A stretch of 64,000 bases of DNA from Lactiplantibacillus xiangfangensis. GTDB lineage: Bacteria; Bacillota; Bacilli; Lactobacillales; Lactobacillaceae. The notes beneath the pieces are model-generated. The model saw nothing but the letters and a program-made list of their open reading frames with translations, was not told the DNA's origin and did not search any database. Made by a program: the position numbers and the translations under genes. Below are positions 55,701 through 64,000 of this stretch, in pieces; positions within the stretch are counted from its first letter, which is position 1, and each line of letters starts with the position of its first letter. The stretch covers positions 306,911 through 370,910 of the forward strand of contig NZ_JQCL01000057.1 of the NCBI RefSeq assembly GCF_001438845.1. Direction: 5' to 3'.

Positions 55701-56333
55701 CTTTCCATTCGGGGTGCCGGGAACTTGCTAGGTAAGCAACAACACGGCTTTATTGACTCCGTTGGGTATGACCTTTATACCCAGATGTTGTCAGAAGCGG
55801 TCGCTAAGAAACGTGGCCAACAAGCGAAGGTCAAGACGGACGCGACGATGGAACTTGGAATCGAAGCGTACTTGCCGACGAGTTACATTGAAGACGAACG
55901 GCAAAAGATTGAAATTTACAAACGGATTCGCCAGTTAGAAAATAATGATCAGTACATGGAAGTTCAGGACGACTTAATGGATCGCTTTGGCGATTATCCG
56001 GATGAAGTGGCGAGCCTACTTGCGGTCGGTAAGCTGAAAATGCTCGCTGATAACGCCTTAATTGAAAAGATTCAACGAACGGATGGCGACTTGCATTTGA
56101 CCTTGTCCAAACAAGGAACTGCCAAACTAGATACTAAAGATATCTTTAAAGCGTTGGCAAAAATCAAATTACGAGCGACAGTCGGAATCGATGATGATAA
56201 AATGAAGGTTAAATTAGTGATTCAACCAAAGATGCAAACAAAAGAATGGTTGAATGATCTGACCCAGTTCGTTCAGCAGTTAGGGGAGATCTTGATCCCC
56301 GCTGATACGGCGGTCAACGCACCGGTCAAGTAA
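52797..56333 (+). CDS. mfd: Transcription-repair coupling factor
   Basis: 1178-aa DNA translocase that removes stalled RNA polymerase and recruits UvrA. UvrB-like N-terminal region (~1-350, FLFPAEEMMASEIATSSPEYRAQR), RNA polymerase-interacting CarD-like domain (~495-565, LKPGDFVVHVNHGIGKYVGM), and the RecG-like motor with Walker A GDVGYGKTEVALRA, DEEQ box LLIIDEEQRFG, TATPIPRTL, and the translocation motif around RIGRSSRVAYSYF (~640-1000). A C-terminal TRCF domain closes it. It overlaps nothing; the flippase gene follows after 19 bp. Confidence 0.98.
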   Translation: MDIEAIVEQTPDFQTILAGISPKSRQLITGLNGSARTVYLSALFHQLTHSLLIVTDNLFHASQMVDDLTSLLDDDQVFLFPAEEMMASEIATSSPEYRAQRVQAVNALLRDQPAIVVTSVSGARRFLPPVEQFKAARLPLKVGDDLDLTQVQVQLHDMGYVKEQLVARPGDFAVRGSIVDIYPLDADYPVRLDLFDTEIDTLKYFDPATQRSVENLDAYTVLPATDFILTNEMLQAGAKRLKTAMAAENKKLKPAERQTLVDNLAQPLSDMEKGLIGSDLLLYGDYLYDRKTSIFDYVAKDGVVVFDEYSRILDSEQQLLTQEADWVTDQLAHHRVLSTANYGNEMRDLLRDDQHAQVLVSLFQKGIGNVKLAQVTNVRTRPMQEFFGQLPTLKTELDRWHKLKQTVVLMVSEAERLTKVSNTLDDFEIKAIMTKAENLQAGVVQIVEGSLQNGFEFPDGHLVVITEQEMFKKVAKKRPRRQTLANAERLKSYTDLKPGDFVVHVNHGIGKYVGMQTLEVDGVHQDYITIAYQNNAKIFIPVTQLNLVQKYVSSESKTPHINKLGGTEWTKAKRKVAAKIEDIADELVELYAKREAEKGYAFPKDDSYQDDFDNEFPYPETPDQIRSINEIKHDMERPKPMDRLLVGDVGYGKTEVALRAAFKAIEAGKQVAFLVPTTILAQQHYETMLNRFEGYPVNVGMLSRFRTNKEMKETVQQLKDGELDIVVGTHRLLSKDVNFADLGLLIIDEEQRFGVKHKERLKSLKASVDVLTLTATPIPRTLHMSMLGVRDLSVIETPPTNRYPIQTYVMEQNFGVIKEGIEREMQRNGQVFYLHNRVHDIEKVVAQIKDLVPDAAVAHIDGQMPESQLEGILYDFIRGEYDVLVTTTIIETGVDIPNVNTLFVENADRMGLSQLYQLRGRIGRSSRVAYSYFTYQQNKVLTEVGEKRLQAIKDFTELGSGFKIAMRDLSIRGAGNLLGKQQHGFIDSVGYDLYTQMLSEAVAKKRGQQAKVKTDATMELGIEAYLPTSYIEDERQKIEIYKRIRQLENNDQYMEVQDDLMDRFGDYPDEVASLLAVGKLKMLADNALIEKIQRTDGDLHLTLSKQGTAKLDTKDIFKALAKIKLRATVGIDDDKMKVKLVIQPKMQTKEWLNDLTQFVQQLGEILIPADTAVNAPVK

Positions 56334-56352
56334 TCGGTAGAAGGGGTTTGTT

Positions 56353-57957
56353 ATGCCAAAGGATCACCTGAACACGATGTTCCGGGGTGCCCTCATACTC
56401 TCGGTTTCGTCATTAGTGGCCAAGATCTTGAGTGCGGTATACCGGATTCCATTACAAAACATGGTGGGAAATACCGGTTTTTACGTTTATCAGCAAATTT
56501 ATCCGATCTATGGTATCGGGATGACGTTTGCGTTAAACGGGTTTCCCAACTTCATTTCAAAGTTAGTCGCAGAGCAGCCTGATGAGACGAGTAAGTCGTT
56601 AGTGACGCGGCGCGCGTTTCATATTTTAAGTGGGCTGTCGTTGGTCCTCTTCTTGGGACTACAACTAGGTTCTAATTGGATTGCGATTCGGATGGGTGAC
56701 ATCCGGCTAGCGCCGATTGTCAGCGCGGTCGCCTGGATGTTTATCTTCATGCCGTGGTTAGCTACGGGGCGGGGGTATTATCAAGGCCAGTTCTTGATGG
56801 GCCCCACCGCTGTCTCACAATTAATTGAGCAAGTGGTCCGGGTCGGTGTGATTATCATGGCCGCGTATTTTAGTATTCACCGCGGCTGGGATGATTACCA
56901 CATGGGCACGTGGGCAATGAGCTCGGCGGCGTTTGCGGCAATCTGTTCATCGCTTGTCTTTACCAGCTTTGGATTAAAATACCTGTTGGCGCCCGCGCCA
57001 CTGGCAACGCACCCCTTACCAAGCTACCGTAAATTAACGAAACGCTTCATTATTGAAGGCGGGACGTTATGCCTGGTAGCCGCTGTGGTCATTTTGCTAC
57101 AATTAGTCGATTCATTTTCGGTCATGAAGGGATTGATGACCCAGGGGCAATTACCTGACGTGGCGAAGTCCCTCAAAGGGGTCTACGATCGGGGCCAACC
57201 ACTCGTTCAATTAGGATTGGTGGTGGCAACCTCGTTTTCAGCCACGTTGTTGCCGGCGTTAACGAATGCGCTAGCTAAGCGACAATTAATTGAATTTAAA
57301 CGACACACTCAGGCGATGGTCCACGTGAGTTTGGCACTATCGATGGCGGCGACGGTCGGCTTAATCGTCTTGATGCCTGAAATCAACCGGCTATTGTTCG
57401 GTTCATTGGAAGGGACGACCGCGTTGCGCGTCTACGTAATCAGCATTATTTTTGCCGCGCTGATTACGACCTATACGAGCGTGCTCCAGAGTTTGAACCA
57501 GTATTCGGCGATGATCATTGGAATCATTGCTGGTCTGGTCATTAAGTTAACCTTGAATTACACGTTGGTCGTCCGTTACGGGATTAACGGGGCGAGCTTC
57601 ACTACGGTGCTTAGTCTGTTGGTGATGTTTATCATCATGTGGCTAGGGTCACCGGATGATTTACAACAAGTGTTATTAGAAAGCGGCTATGTGATCAAGT
57701 TACTAGCCATTAGTATTGGGATGGGAATCGTGGTATTGCTTACCAGCCACGAGATTCAAGCCTTAGTCGGGCCTGCCATGGCCAATAACCGGGGAACTGC
57801 GGGAATCATTACACTAATTGGTGTGGTGATCGGCGTTGTTGTCTTCGTTGGTGGAGCAGTCGCCACGCGGTTGTTCTCAATTCGCGAGTGGCTCGTATTG
57901 CCATATGGTAAACGCTTGATCAAAGCCGTTGCAAAAGGAAAGGAACATCATTCATGA
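56353..57957 (+). CDS. Polysaccharide/lipid II flippase-like MOP-superfamily exporter (YabM/SpoVB type)
   Basis: 534 aa with about fourteen membrane segments, of the oligosaccharide flippase (MVF/PST) group. It starts [48 protein letters not shown], the characteristic first helix pair. Members move undecaprenyl-linked wall precursors or polysaccharide units to the outer face; B. subtilis YabM occupies the same position between mfd and rqcP. Its particular substrate cannot be decided. The stop overlaps the rqcP start (ATGA), so translation is coupled. Confidence 0.9.
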   Translation: MPKDHLNTMFRGALILSVSSLVAKILSAVYRIPLQNMVGNTGFYVYQQIYPIYGIGMTFALNGFPNFISKLVAEQPDETSKSLVTRRAFHILSGLSLVLFLGLQLGSNWIAIRMGDIRLAPIVSAVAWMFIFMPWLATGRGYYQGQFLMGPTAVSQLIEQVVRVGVIIMAAYFSIHRGWDDYHMGTWAMSSAAFAAICSSLVFTSFGLKYLLAPAPLATHPLPSYRKLTKRFIIEGGTLCLVAAVVILLQLVDSFSVMKGLMTQGQLPDVAKSLKGVYDRGQPLVQLGLVVATSFSATLLPALTNALAKRQLIEFKRHTQAMVHVSLALSMAATVGLIVLMPEINRLLFGSLEGTTALRVYVISIIFAALITTYTSVLQSLNQYSAMIIGIIAGLVIKLTLNYTLVVRYGINGASFTTVLSLLVMFIIMWLGSPDDLQQVLLESGYVIKLLAISIGMGIVVLLTSHEIQALVGPAMANNRGTAGIITLIGVVIGVVVFVGGAVATRLFSIREWLVLPYGKRLIKAVAKGKEHHS

Positions 57958-58241
57958 GTATGCGACTAGATAAATTTTTAAAGGTTTCTCGGATTATTAA
58001 GCGGCGTTCCGTCGCAAAGGAAATTGCGGATAAGGGTCGAATTCAGATCAACGGTAAGGTTGCGAAGTCTTCCAGTAACGTTAATGTCGATGACGAATTA
58101 ATCATTGGCTTTGGTAATAAAACGTTGACTGTCAAGGTAACCCAGTTGTTAGAAACGACGAAGAAAAACGATGCTGAATTGATGTATGACATTGTTAGTG
58201 AAGACTACAAAACGGATTATCGCCAACCTTTTAGCGATTAA
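57954..58241 (+). CDS. rqcP: RqcP (YabO), S4-domain ribosome quality control factor
   Basis: 95 aa, almost entirely an S4 RNA-binding domain: [34 protein letters not shown]. RqcP works with RqcH on obstructed 50S subunits to add C-terminal alanine tails for degradation. It begins by overlapping the flippase stop (AAGGAA 8 nt before ATG 57954; a second ATG two codons later is possible). Position between yabM and divIC matches Bacillus. Confidence 0.95.
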   Translation: MSMRLDKFLKVSRIIKRRSVAKEIADKGRIQINGKVAKSSSNVNVDDELIIGFGNKTLTVKVTQLLETTKKNDAELMYDIVSEDYKTDYRQPFSD

Positions 58242-58300
58242 TCGGGGTACTTTGGTTTATTGAAATGGCCCGAAACATTGATGTTATCATAATGATGTCG

Positions 58301-58329
58301 TTTACACCGCCGGTTGAAGTTGTTATAAT
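58301..58329 (+). promoter_or_regulatory. divIC promoter
   Basis: TTTACA, 17-bp spacer, TATAAT with an upstream TG: the best promoter of this cluster. Confidence 0.85.
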
Positions 58330-58362
58330 TTAGGCAACCCAATTTGAAAGGACTGCACTAGC

Positions 58363-58761
58363 ATGACGAATGGTTCACGGAATAACGTCAAACAGTTAAA
58401 TAATGATTATTCGCGGCAAGTTGCAACTGACCATCAGGGACAGAAGCAACGCGTCAGTCAAGTTCGGAAACGACGGTTTGTTTTGATCGTGGCAGTATTT
58501 GGTGCGTTGATGTTGTTTTTTGGCTATCAGCTGATCAATACGCGAGTAAGTTTGCATCAGGTGAATCAGCAAGTTGCGACTAGTCAGGTCAAATTGAAGA
58601 AAGCACAACAAAAAAACGGCCAGCTAGAAACGGAAATCAAGCAACTCAATAATAAGGATTATTTACAAAAGTTATTGCGTTCAAAGTACGATTACACGAA
58701 GAGCGGCGAAACGGTTTATAGCTTACCAAATGATAATGCGTCTGACGTAACTGCTAATTAG
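58363..58761 (+). CDS. divIC: Septum formation initiator DivIC (FtsB-like)
   Basis: 132 aa, bitopic. A basic cytoplasmic N terminus (~1-40), one membrane segment (FVLIVAVFGALMLFFGYQLI), then an extracellular coiled coil (VNQQVATSQVKLKKAQQKNGQLETEIKQL) and the short DivIC-type tail DYLQKLLRSKYDYTKSGETVYSLP. It joins FtsL and DivIB at the division site. Own promoter; a terminator follows, separating it from the S1 gene. Confidence 0.95.
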   Translation: MTNGSRNNVKQLNNDYSRQVATDHQGQKQRVSQVRKRRFVLIVAVFGALMLFFGYQLINTRVSLHQVNQQVATSQVKLKKAQQKNGQLETEIKQLNNKDYLQKLLRSKYDYTKSGETVYSLPNDNASDVTAN

Positions 58762-58771
58762 ACGGGGATGC

Positions 58772-58801
58772 GGTCTTCTTTTTGAAAGTAGACCACTTTT
58801 T
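58772..58801 (+). terminator. divIC terminator
   Basis: GGTCTTCTTT, a 3-nt loop, AAAGTAGACC (one mismatch), then ACTTTTT. Confidence 0.75.
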
Positions 58802-58841
58802 GCTCGTTGTTCAAATGTTTAACTCGGTATTTCACAAAGTA

Positions 58842-58850
58842 TGCTATACT
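58842..58850 (+). promoter_or_regulatory. Promoter of the S1-domain gene
   Basis: Extended -10 TGCTATACT; the -35 is weak. Confidence 0.6.
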
Positions 58851-58885
58851 AAAACCATTATTTCATAGGAGGAACAACTTTTTTT

Positions 58886-59431
58886 ATGGCAATTGAAGTA
58901 GGTACGAAAGTCACTGGTAAAGTATCTGGGATCACTAACTTTGGTGCGTTTGTGAATCTGGGTAATAATCAAACGGGACTAGTACACATCAGCGAAGTTT
59001 CCGATGGCTTTGTTAAGGATATCCACGATGTTTTGAGTGTTGGCGACGAAGTGACCGTCAAAGTGTTATCCGTTGGGAATGATGGTAAGATCGGATTATC
59101 AATCCGTAAAGCGGTCGATCATCCACAGGGTGAACACAGCCACAATGACCATCATAACGCCCATCAAGGTGGGAACCACCAGGGTAATAATCATGGCCAT
59201 TCTGATCATAATGAACACCAGAGCAATGGGAACCATCGCGAACGTTCCAACAATTTCCATTCACGGGGCGGTAACGGCGGTGGTCGTTTCCAATCACGTC
59301 AACATGAAAATAAGAAACAAGACTTTGATTCATTGATGTCCGGTTTCTTAAAGGACAGTGAAGACCGGTTGGCAACGTTGAAGCGCAACACTGAAGGCAA
59401 ACGTGGTGGCCGTGGCGGTCGTCGCAGCTAA
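58886..59431 (+). CDS. yabR: S1 RNA-binding domain protein (YabR-like)
   Basis: 181 aa. The N-terminal S1 domain (~1-75: GTKVTGKVSGITNFGAFV, TGLVHISEVSDGFV, GKIGLSIRKA) matches YabR and the polynucleotide phosphorylase-type S1 fold. A His/Asn/Gly-rich low-complexity segment follows (~80-140), then FDSLMSGFLKDSEDRLATL and a GGRGGRR tail. Probably binds RNA or ribosomes; no defined role is known. The His/Asn-rich insert is longer than in Bacillus YabR. Confidence 0.9.
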   Translation: MAIEVGTKVTGKVSGITNFGAFVNLGNNQTGLVHISEVSDGFVKDIHDVLSVGDEVTVKVLSVGNDGKIGLSIRKAVDHPQGEHSHNDHHNAHQGGNHQGNNHGHSDHNEHQSNGNHRERSNNFHSRGGNGGGRFQSRQHENKKQDFDSLMSGFLKDSEDRLATLKRNTEGKRGGRGGRRS

Positions 59432-59475
59432 TACTCAGTAGCTTGCTGCCATTAATTTAATTTAAATAAAAAAGC

Positions 59476-59513
59476 ACGGACGTGACGCATATGGGTCACG
59501 TCCGTATTTTTTT
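59476..59513 (+). terminator. Terminator after yabR
   Basis: ACGGACGTGAC, an 8-nt loop, GTCACGTCCGT, then ATTTTTTT. Confidence 0.95.
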
Positions 59514-59552
59514 AAAGATGACTAAGGGTTGAAAAGTCTAAAATTGCTATTA

Positions 59553-59822
59553 ACACCGTAACAATGGCGATAGTTATTCCTAAATTATCCGCTTCGGCGG
59601 ACAGAACCGATGTGCTATGGGGGGCGGTCCCAGCCAAAGTGCGGTCTGCGACCTCGATTCAAAGCCGCCAGCCCACGTCTTTGAATCGCCCCGCAACGGT
59701 AGTCGACGAAAATCATCGGCTACCGTTGCCGACACAGCACATCAATTCTGTCCGCCTGCGCTAAATTAGCTTTGTTATTATTATCGGATAATCGGAAGCT
59801 GTCATCAGTGGCAGCCGGAATA
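59553..59822 (-). repeat. Structured intergenic repeat: module B copy 2 with a collapsed module A remnant
   Basis: Inverted relative to the 50669-50822 copy. Core at 59596-59756, outer arms GGCGGACAGAA... and ...TTCTGTCCGCC. Read on the minus strand, H1 is CAACGGTAGCCGA paired with TCGACTACCGTTG-like sequence (copy 1 has entirely different bases), while GCGATTCAAAGACGTG, GGCTTTGAATCGAGGTCGCA and CCCCCATAGCA are kept. On its 5' side (59760-59822) a remnant of module A joins TTCCGGCTGCCACTGATGAC directly to the module A tail, lacking the internal hairpins. A short frame at 59564-59764 is not credible. The rest of the gap to tilS is unremarkable. Confidence 0.9.
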
Positions 59823-59968
59823 ACTCACAAGTAGCCAATTTGAGTTTGGATACTGATACAACGGTAATCAATCCCTAAATTTAACTTTCAATCTTCAGAA
59901 AATGACGACTGATTGGACAATGTTAAGATCAAGACACTGTGCTTTGAAATTAAGTGAGAGGTGATTTA

Positions 59969-61333
59969 ATGACCCCAGTTCAACAATTTAATCGCCAATT
60001 GGCACGCGCGCAGTTACTTAAACCAGATGTGACGGTGGTCGTCGCCGTTTCGACCGGTGTTGACTCAATGGTGCTGCTAACGTTATTGCAGCGGCTGCCC
60101 GTCGCGCAACGGCCGCAAATCGTGGTCGCACACGTTAACCATCATTTGCGAGCGCAAAGTCAACGCGAAGCGGAATTTTTGCAGGCATACTGTGCACGGC
60201 ATGACCTCACACTACGACTGGCGGATTGGTCGGTCGCACAACACCCGCTTACCGGTGTCGAGGCAGCTGGGCGCGCGTTTCGGTATCAGTTTTTCACTGA
60301 GGTGATGCGGACCACCCATGCGAGTGCGGTGCTGACCGCACACCATGCAAATGATCAAACTGAGACCTATTTAATGAAGCTAGCTCGCGGAGGAGACCTG
60401 GCGCAACTGACGGGAATTAGGCCACGGCGGCCCTTTGCATCCGGCCAACTCGTGCGTCCGCTGTTGACGTGGTCCAAACCGCAGATTCGCAAATATGCGG
60501 CGGCGCATCAAGTCACGTTCTTTGAAGATGTGACTAATCAAGACGTGCGGCTGACGCGTAACCGAATCCGTCACCGGGTAGTCCCCGAACTTTTAGCGGT
60601 TAATCCTGAACTGTTGACGCACGTTGCGGCGTACGAACGACAGTTGCAGACTTTATTGGAAGCAAAGCAAGCCATGGTGACACAATTATTACCGACGGTT
60701 GTCGGGGCGGATAGTCGTTTGAAACTGGTTGCATTTAACCAAGTATTACCACAGTGGCAAGTTCCCGTTTTGAAAGGTTGGCTTGAACAACGGACGGGGC
60801 AGCTCGTTAGTGAAGATAAGTTAACCCCCGTACGACACTGGATTCAAAATGAAAACCAGCCGACCGGGAAGCGCCAAATAAGTGGGAACGTGGACTTGGT
60901 GAAAAGGGTTGGTACCATTGATGTTCAACCACATAAAAAAAGGGTTAAAAAGTTAATGCCCGGTGAAAAAACTATGGTAGACTTAAACCAATGGCAGAAA
61001 ATAACTGCAACTCAAACTGTGGGTTTATTCACGCGGATGACTGAGCAAACGGCCCAGCAAACGGCCCAGCCCTTGCGATTAACGGATACGGATTGGCCGC
61101 TTTACTTTCGACCATGGCAGGCGAGTGACCAGCTCACACTTCGGGGTGGCGGTCACCAGTCGATTCGACGGATCTTGATTAATCAAAAGGTCCCGGCTAA
61201 TCAGCGCGATGGAATCTACGTGTTAGTGAACGCACGGGGCGAGGCCTTATGGGTCGTGGGGCATAAGTTTACTTATCGTGCCCATGACTTTGGAACGCAA
61301 ACAGTATTTTTAGCCTTAAAACATGAGAGTTGA
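59969..61333 (+). CDS. tilS: tRNA(Ile)-lysidine synthase
   Basis: Modifies C34 of tRNA-Ile(CAU) to lysidine so that it reads AUA; essential. 454 aa from ATG 59969 (AGAGGTG 8 nt upstream; GTG 59954 is less likely). The PP-loop ATPase reads [14 protein letters not shown], so the usual SGGxDS has Thr for the second residue of the motif. Further signatures: [38 protein letters not shown] and [13 protein letters not shown], then the C-terminal TilS domains (~235-454). hpt starts 20 bp after the stop. Confidence 0.96.
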   Translation: MTPVQQFNRQLARAQLLKPDVTVVVAVSTGVDSMVLLTLLQRLPVAQRPQIVVAHVNHHLRAQSQREAEFLQAYCARHDLTLRLADWSVAQHPLTGVEAAGRAFRYQFFTEVMRTTHASAVLTAHHANDQTETYLMKLARGGDLAQLTGIRPRRPFASGQLVRPLLTWSKPQIRKYAAAHQVTFFEDVTNQDVRLTRNRIRHRVVPELLAVNPELLTHVAAYERQLQTLLEAKQAMVTQLLPTVVGADSRLKLVAFNQVLPQWQVPVLKGWLEQRTGQLVSEDKLTPVRHWIQNENQPTGKRQISGNVDLVKRVGTIDVQPHKKRVKKLMPGEKTMVDLNQWQKITATQTVGLFTRMTEQTAQQTAQPLRLTDTDWPLYFRPWQASDQLTLRGGGHQSIRRILINQKVPANQRDGIYVLVNARGEALWVVGHKFTYRAHDFGTQTVFLALKHES

Positions 61334-61352
61334 AAGGAGTACATCTGAAACG

Positions 61353-61892
61353 ATGAACAACGACATTGAACGAGTACTTTATAGTCGCGAGGATATCCAT
61401 CAGGTTGCACAGAAACTTGGAAAAGAATTAACGACCGCTTATGCCGGCAAGAACCCACTAATTATTTGCGTACTCAAGGGTGCCGTGTTATTCACAACGG
61501 ATATCATCCGGGAGATGGACGTTTATGCGGATCTTGATTTTATCAACCTGTCCAGTTACGGTAATGAGACCATCTCAAGTGGTGAAGTTCAGCTAACGAA
61601 GGACCTTGATGCGGATGTCACTGGCCGCGATGTGCTAGTTATCGAAGACATTATTGATACTGGTCGGACACTGAAGTTTTTGGTGGACTTGTTAAAACGA
61701 CGGGACGTCAACTCTGTAAAGGTCTGCACGCTGCTAGATAAACCGGCAGGGCGCCTCGTGGATATTAAGGCTGATTACATTGGGTTTGAAGTGCCAAACG
61801 AGTTTGTCGTCGGCTACGGATTAGACTATGCGGAACGCTATCGTAACTTACCGTATGTCGGAATTCTTAAGCCAAAAATTTATGAGCATTAA
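61353..61892 (+). CDS. hpt: Hypoxanthine-guanine phosphoribosyltransferase
   Basis: Purine salvage: joins hypoxanthine or guanine to PRPP. 179 aa from ATG 61353; the AAGGAG lies 13 nt upstream, a long gap, and the frame is open further, but family members start at this Met. PRPP-binding motif [14 protein letters not shown] (~95-108), LKGAVLF near residue 45, and the C-terminal [18 protein letters not shown]. The tilS-hpt-ftsH order is conserved in Firmicutes. Confidence 0.97.
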   Translation: MNNDIERVLYSREDIHQVAQKLGKELTTAYAGKNPLIICVLKGAVLFTTDIIREMDVYADLDFINLSSYGNETISSGEVQLTKDLDADVTGRDVLVIEDIIDTGRTLKFLVDLLKRRDVNSVKVCTLLDKPAGRLVDIKADYIGFEVPNEFVVGYGLDYAERYRNLPYVGILKPKIYEH

Positions 61893-61895
61893 TAA

Positions 61896-61925
61896 TTGGT
61901 CAATGATAGTCAAATGTGCTATTAT
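61896..61925 (+). promoter_or_regulatory. ftsH promoter with CtsR operator
   Basis: TTGGTC (61896-61901), 18-bp spacer, TATTAT (61920-61925). Overlapping the -35 is GGTCAAT-GAT-AGTCAAA (61898-61914), the heptad direct repeat recognised by CtsR with one mismatch. From memory, ftsH is reported to belong to the CtsR regulon in L. plantarum. Confidence 0.8.
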
Positions 61926-61992
61926 TTAGACTATCGAAGTATAGTACCATGCTTTTAATAGTATATAAAAAGTTTCGATGAAGGAGGCACAT

Positions 61993-64000
61993 ATGAACAA
62001 TCGACGCAATGGACTCTTTCGTAATAGCTTATTTTATATTTTGATCTTCTTAAGCTTGATGGGGATTATCTACTTCTTTTTCGGTGGGAATTCCAGCTCA
62101 CAGACCCAAAATATTCGCTATAGCGAATTTGTCAAACAATTAGACAAGAATAACGTTAAGAACGTTAGCATCCAGCCTAGTGGTGGCGTCTACAAAGTAA
62201 CCGGTTCATATCGTAAGGCACAAACAACTTCTTCCGCTAACGCGTTAGGGATTAAGAGTGCTTCAACGAAGACCACGTCGTTTTCAACGACTATGTTGGA
62301 AAACAATTCGACGGTCGACCGCGTTTCTAAGTTGGCGGCTACACACAACGTTAATTTGACGGCAAAAGCTGAAGAATCTAGCGGGATCTGGGTCACGTTG
62401 TTGATGTATATCGCGCCATTGATCCTGTTTGTATTCCTATTCTATATGATGATGGGACAAGCCGGTCAGGGTGGCGGTAACAATCGTGTGATGAACTTTG
62501 GTAAGACTAAGGCTAAACCAGCCGACAGTAAACAAAACAAAGTTCGTTTCTCAGATGTTGCTGGTGAAGAAGAAGAAAAGCAAGAATTGGTCGAAGTTGT
62601 CGAATTCTTGAAAGATCCGCGCAAGTTCGTTTCATTGGGCGCTCGGATCCCATCGGGGGTACTTCTCGAGGGGCCTCCGGGTACTGGTAAAACGTTGCTT
62701 GCCAAAGCGGTTGCCGGTGAAGCCGGCGTGCCATTCTTCTCAATCTCTGGTTCTGACTTCGTCGAAATGTTCGTCGGGGTTGGTGCTAGCCGGGTTCGTG
62801 ACTTGTTTGAACAAGCTAAGAAGAACGCACCGTCAATCATCTTTATTGATGAAATTGATGCCGTTGGGCGGCAACGTGGTAACGGTATGGGCGGCGGTCA
62901 TGATGAACGTGAACAAACTTTGAACCAATTGTTGGTTGAAATGGATGGTTTCACGGGTAACGAAGGTGTTATCGTCATGGCTGCGACTAACCGTTCTGAT
63001 GTTTTGGACCCTGCCTTACTTCGTCCAGGTCGTTTTGACCGGAAGATCTTGGTTGGTCGTCCTGACGTCAAGGGCCGTGAAGCCATTTTGAAAGTCCACG
63101 CTAAGAACAAGCCATTGGCTGCCGATGTTGATTTGAAAGAAATCGCTAAGCAAACGCCTGGGTTTGTGGGTGCCGACCTTGAAAACTTATTGAACGAAGC
63201 GGCTTTATTAGCTGCTCGTCGGAATAAGAAACAAGTCGACGCATCTGACTTAGATGAGGCTGAAGACCGGGTTATCGCTGGTCCAGCCAAGCATGATCGC
63301 GTGGTCAGCAAGCGGGAACGGGAAACCGTTGCCTACCATGAAGCTGGTCATACGATTGTCGGGTTGGTCTTAAACGATGCACGGGTCGTTCATAAAGTTA
63401 CGATTGTGCCACGGGGTCGTGCTGGCGGTTACGCCATCATGTTGCCACGTGAAGATCAAATGTTGATGTCGAAACGTGATGCTAAGGAACAGATGGCTGG
63501 TTTAATGGGTGGTCGTGCCGCCGAAGAAATTATCTTTGACGCACAGTCATCCGGTGCTTCTAATGACTTTGAACAGGCAACGCAAATTGCCCGTGCCATG
63601 GTCACTCAATACGGGATGAGTGAAAAACTCGGACCGGTTGAATTAGAAAATGCCAACCAGCAAGCTGCTTACCAACAAGGGATGGGCGCAAACGCCTTTT
63701 CACAGCACACGGCGCAATTAATTGATGACGAAGTTCGACGGTTAGCTGAAGAAGCGCACCAGACAGCAACGGATATCATTCAATCACACCGTGAACAACA
63801 TAAGGTGATTGCGGAAGCCCTCTTGAAGTACGAAACCTTGGATGAAAAGCAAATCCTCAGTTTATTTAAGACTGGTGAAATGCCAATTAAAGATAGTGCT
63901 AGCGAATTTCCTAGTGAAAAAGCGGCCACTTTCGAAGAATCCAAGCGTGAACTGGAACGGCGCGAAGCTGAAAAGCAAGCGTCACAAGCCAGCGAAGGCA
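61993..64000 (+). CDS. ftsH: ATP-dependent zinc metalloprotease FtsH (3' end outside window)
   Basis: Membrane-bound AAA+ protease that degrades misfolded and regulatory proteins. ATG 61993 has AAGGAGG upstream. The visible 669 residues include an N-terminal membrane segment ([19 protein letters not shown]), an extracellular domain (~35-130), a second membrane segment ([21 protein letters not shown]), Walker A GPPGTGKT and Walker [22 protein letters not shown], and the protease zinc motif HEAGH. The remaining sequence is the Glu/Lys-rich tail, cut by the window edge. Promoter under likely CtsR control. Confidence 0.98.
   Translation, partial: MNNRRNGLFRNSLFYILIFLSLMGIIYFFFGGNSSSQTQNIRYSEFVKQLDKNNVKNVSIQPSGGVYKVTGSYRKAQTTSSANALGIKSASTKTTSFSTTMLENNSTVDRVSKLAATHNVNLTAKAEESSGIWVTLLMYIAPLILFVFLFYMMMGQAGQGGGNNRVMNFGKTKAKPADSKQNKVRFSDVAGEEEEKQELVEVVEFLKDPRKFVSLGARIPSGVLLEGPPGTGKTLLAKAVAGEAGVPFFSISGSDFVEMFVGVGASRVRDLFEQAKKNAPSIIFIDEIDAVGRQRGNGMGGGHDEREQTLNQLLVEMDGFTGNEGVIVMAATNRSDVLDPALLRPGRFDRKILVGRPDVKGREAILKVHAKNKPLAADVDLKEIAKQTPGFVGADLENLLNEAALLAARRNKKQVDASDLDEAEDRVIAGPAKHDRVVSKRERETVAYHEAGHTIVGLVLNDARVVHKVTIVPRGRAGGYAIMLPREDQMLMSKRDAKEQMAGLMGGRAAEEIIFDAQSSGASNDFEQATQIARAMVTQYGMSEKLGPVELENANQQAAYQQGMGANAFSQHTAQLIDDEVRRLAEEAHQTATDIIQSHREQHKVIAEALLKYETLDEKQILSLFKTGEMPIKDSASEFPSEKAATFEESKRELERREAEKQASQASEG

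Noticed and set aside
59564-59764. 66-codon plus-strand frame after yabR
   Set aside because: It is inside the structured repeat module B, without a ribosome site; the sequence is explained by RNA/DNA structure.

Overview
The window is chromosomal DNA of a low-to-mid GC lactic acid bacterium, most likely the genus Lactiplantibacillus (Lactobacillus plantarum group). Four things point there. The L-lactate dehydrogenase at 50944-51906 looks nearly identical to the L. plantarum/L. pentosus LdhL I know. Cell-wall anchors are of the LPQTxE type. The gene orders lipL-ywfO, ywiB-rpoE-pyrG and pth-mfd-yabM-rqcP-divIC-yabR-tilS-hpt-ftsH are those of lactobacilli. TTG starts are common. The species cannot be fixed from memory alone. 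No tRNA, rRNA, prophage, transposase or CRISPR array was seen.

Layout. 1-5300: HD hydrolase (cut by the window edge) and lipL on the minus strand, diverging from ywiB, rpoE (RNA polymerase delta) and pyrG. The pyrG leader has the layout of a CTP-sensing reiterative-transcription attenuator. 5300-16140: a giant lectin-like, MBG-repeat, LPQTG surface protein (3426 aa). 16210-22700: T-box-controlled serS, then an EIIC-like permease with both subunits of Fe-S L-serine dehydratase behind a structured leader, a PAS/HTH regulator, and two small unknown genes. 23240-26330: murA (catalytic Cys replaced by Asp), rho, rpmE2. 26500-42000: two related DUF285/Ig-like LPQT surface proteins on opposite strands. 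They enclose a baeRF-like gene, class A sortase srtA, lemA-htpX, an unknown gene and murF. 43000-47820: cshA, acpS-alr, a mazF toxin with no visible antitoxin, and a preQ1-riboswitch-controlled queT. 47840-51910: CBS/ACT protein, L,D-transpeptidase and ldhL, all on the minus strand. 52000-64000: the conserved pth-to-ftsH cluster; ftsH has a CtsR-type operator and is cut by the right edge.

Functional themes. Much of the window serves the cell envelope: murA, murF, alr, an L,D-transpeptidase, a lipid flippase, divIC, sortase and three sortase substrates. The rest is core information processing and quality control (rpoE, rho, cshA, mfd, pth, rqcP, tilS, htpX, ftsH). Regulation by RNA is dense: T-box, preQ1-I, the pyrG attenuator, and candidate leaders before the serine operon and cshA.

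The most unusual signal is a family of structured intergenic repeats. Module A occurs at 22821-23056, at 50446-50668, as a truncated copy at 36438-36475, and as a collapsed remnant next to the second B copy. Module B occurs at 50669-50822 and, inverted, at 59596-59756. Their hairpin stems differ between copies but keep base pairing through compensatory changes, while certain unpaired segments stay constant. This suggests a selected RNA (or DNA) structure, either a dispersed non-coding RNA or a MITE-like modular element.
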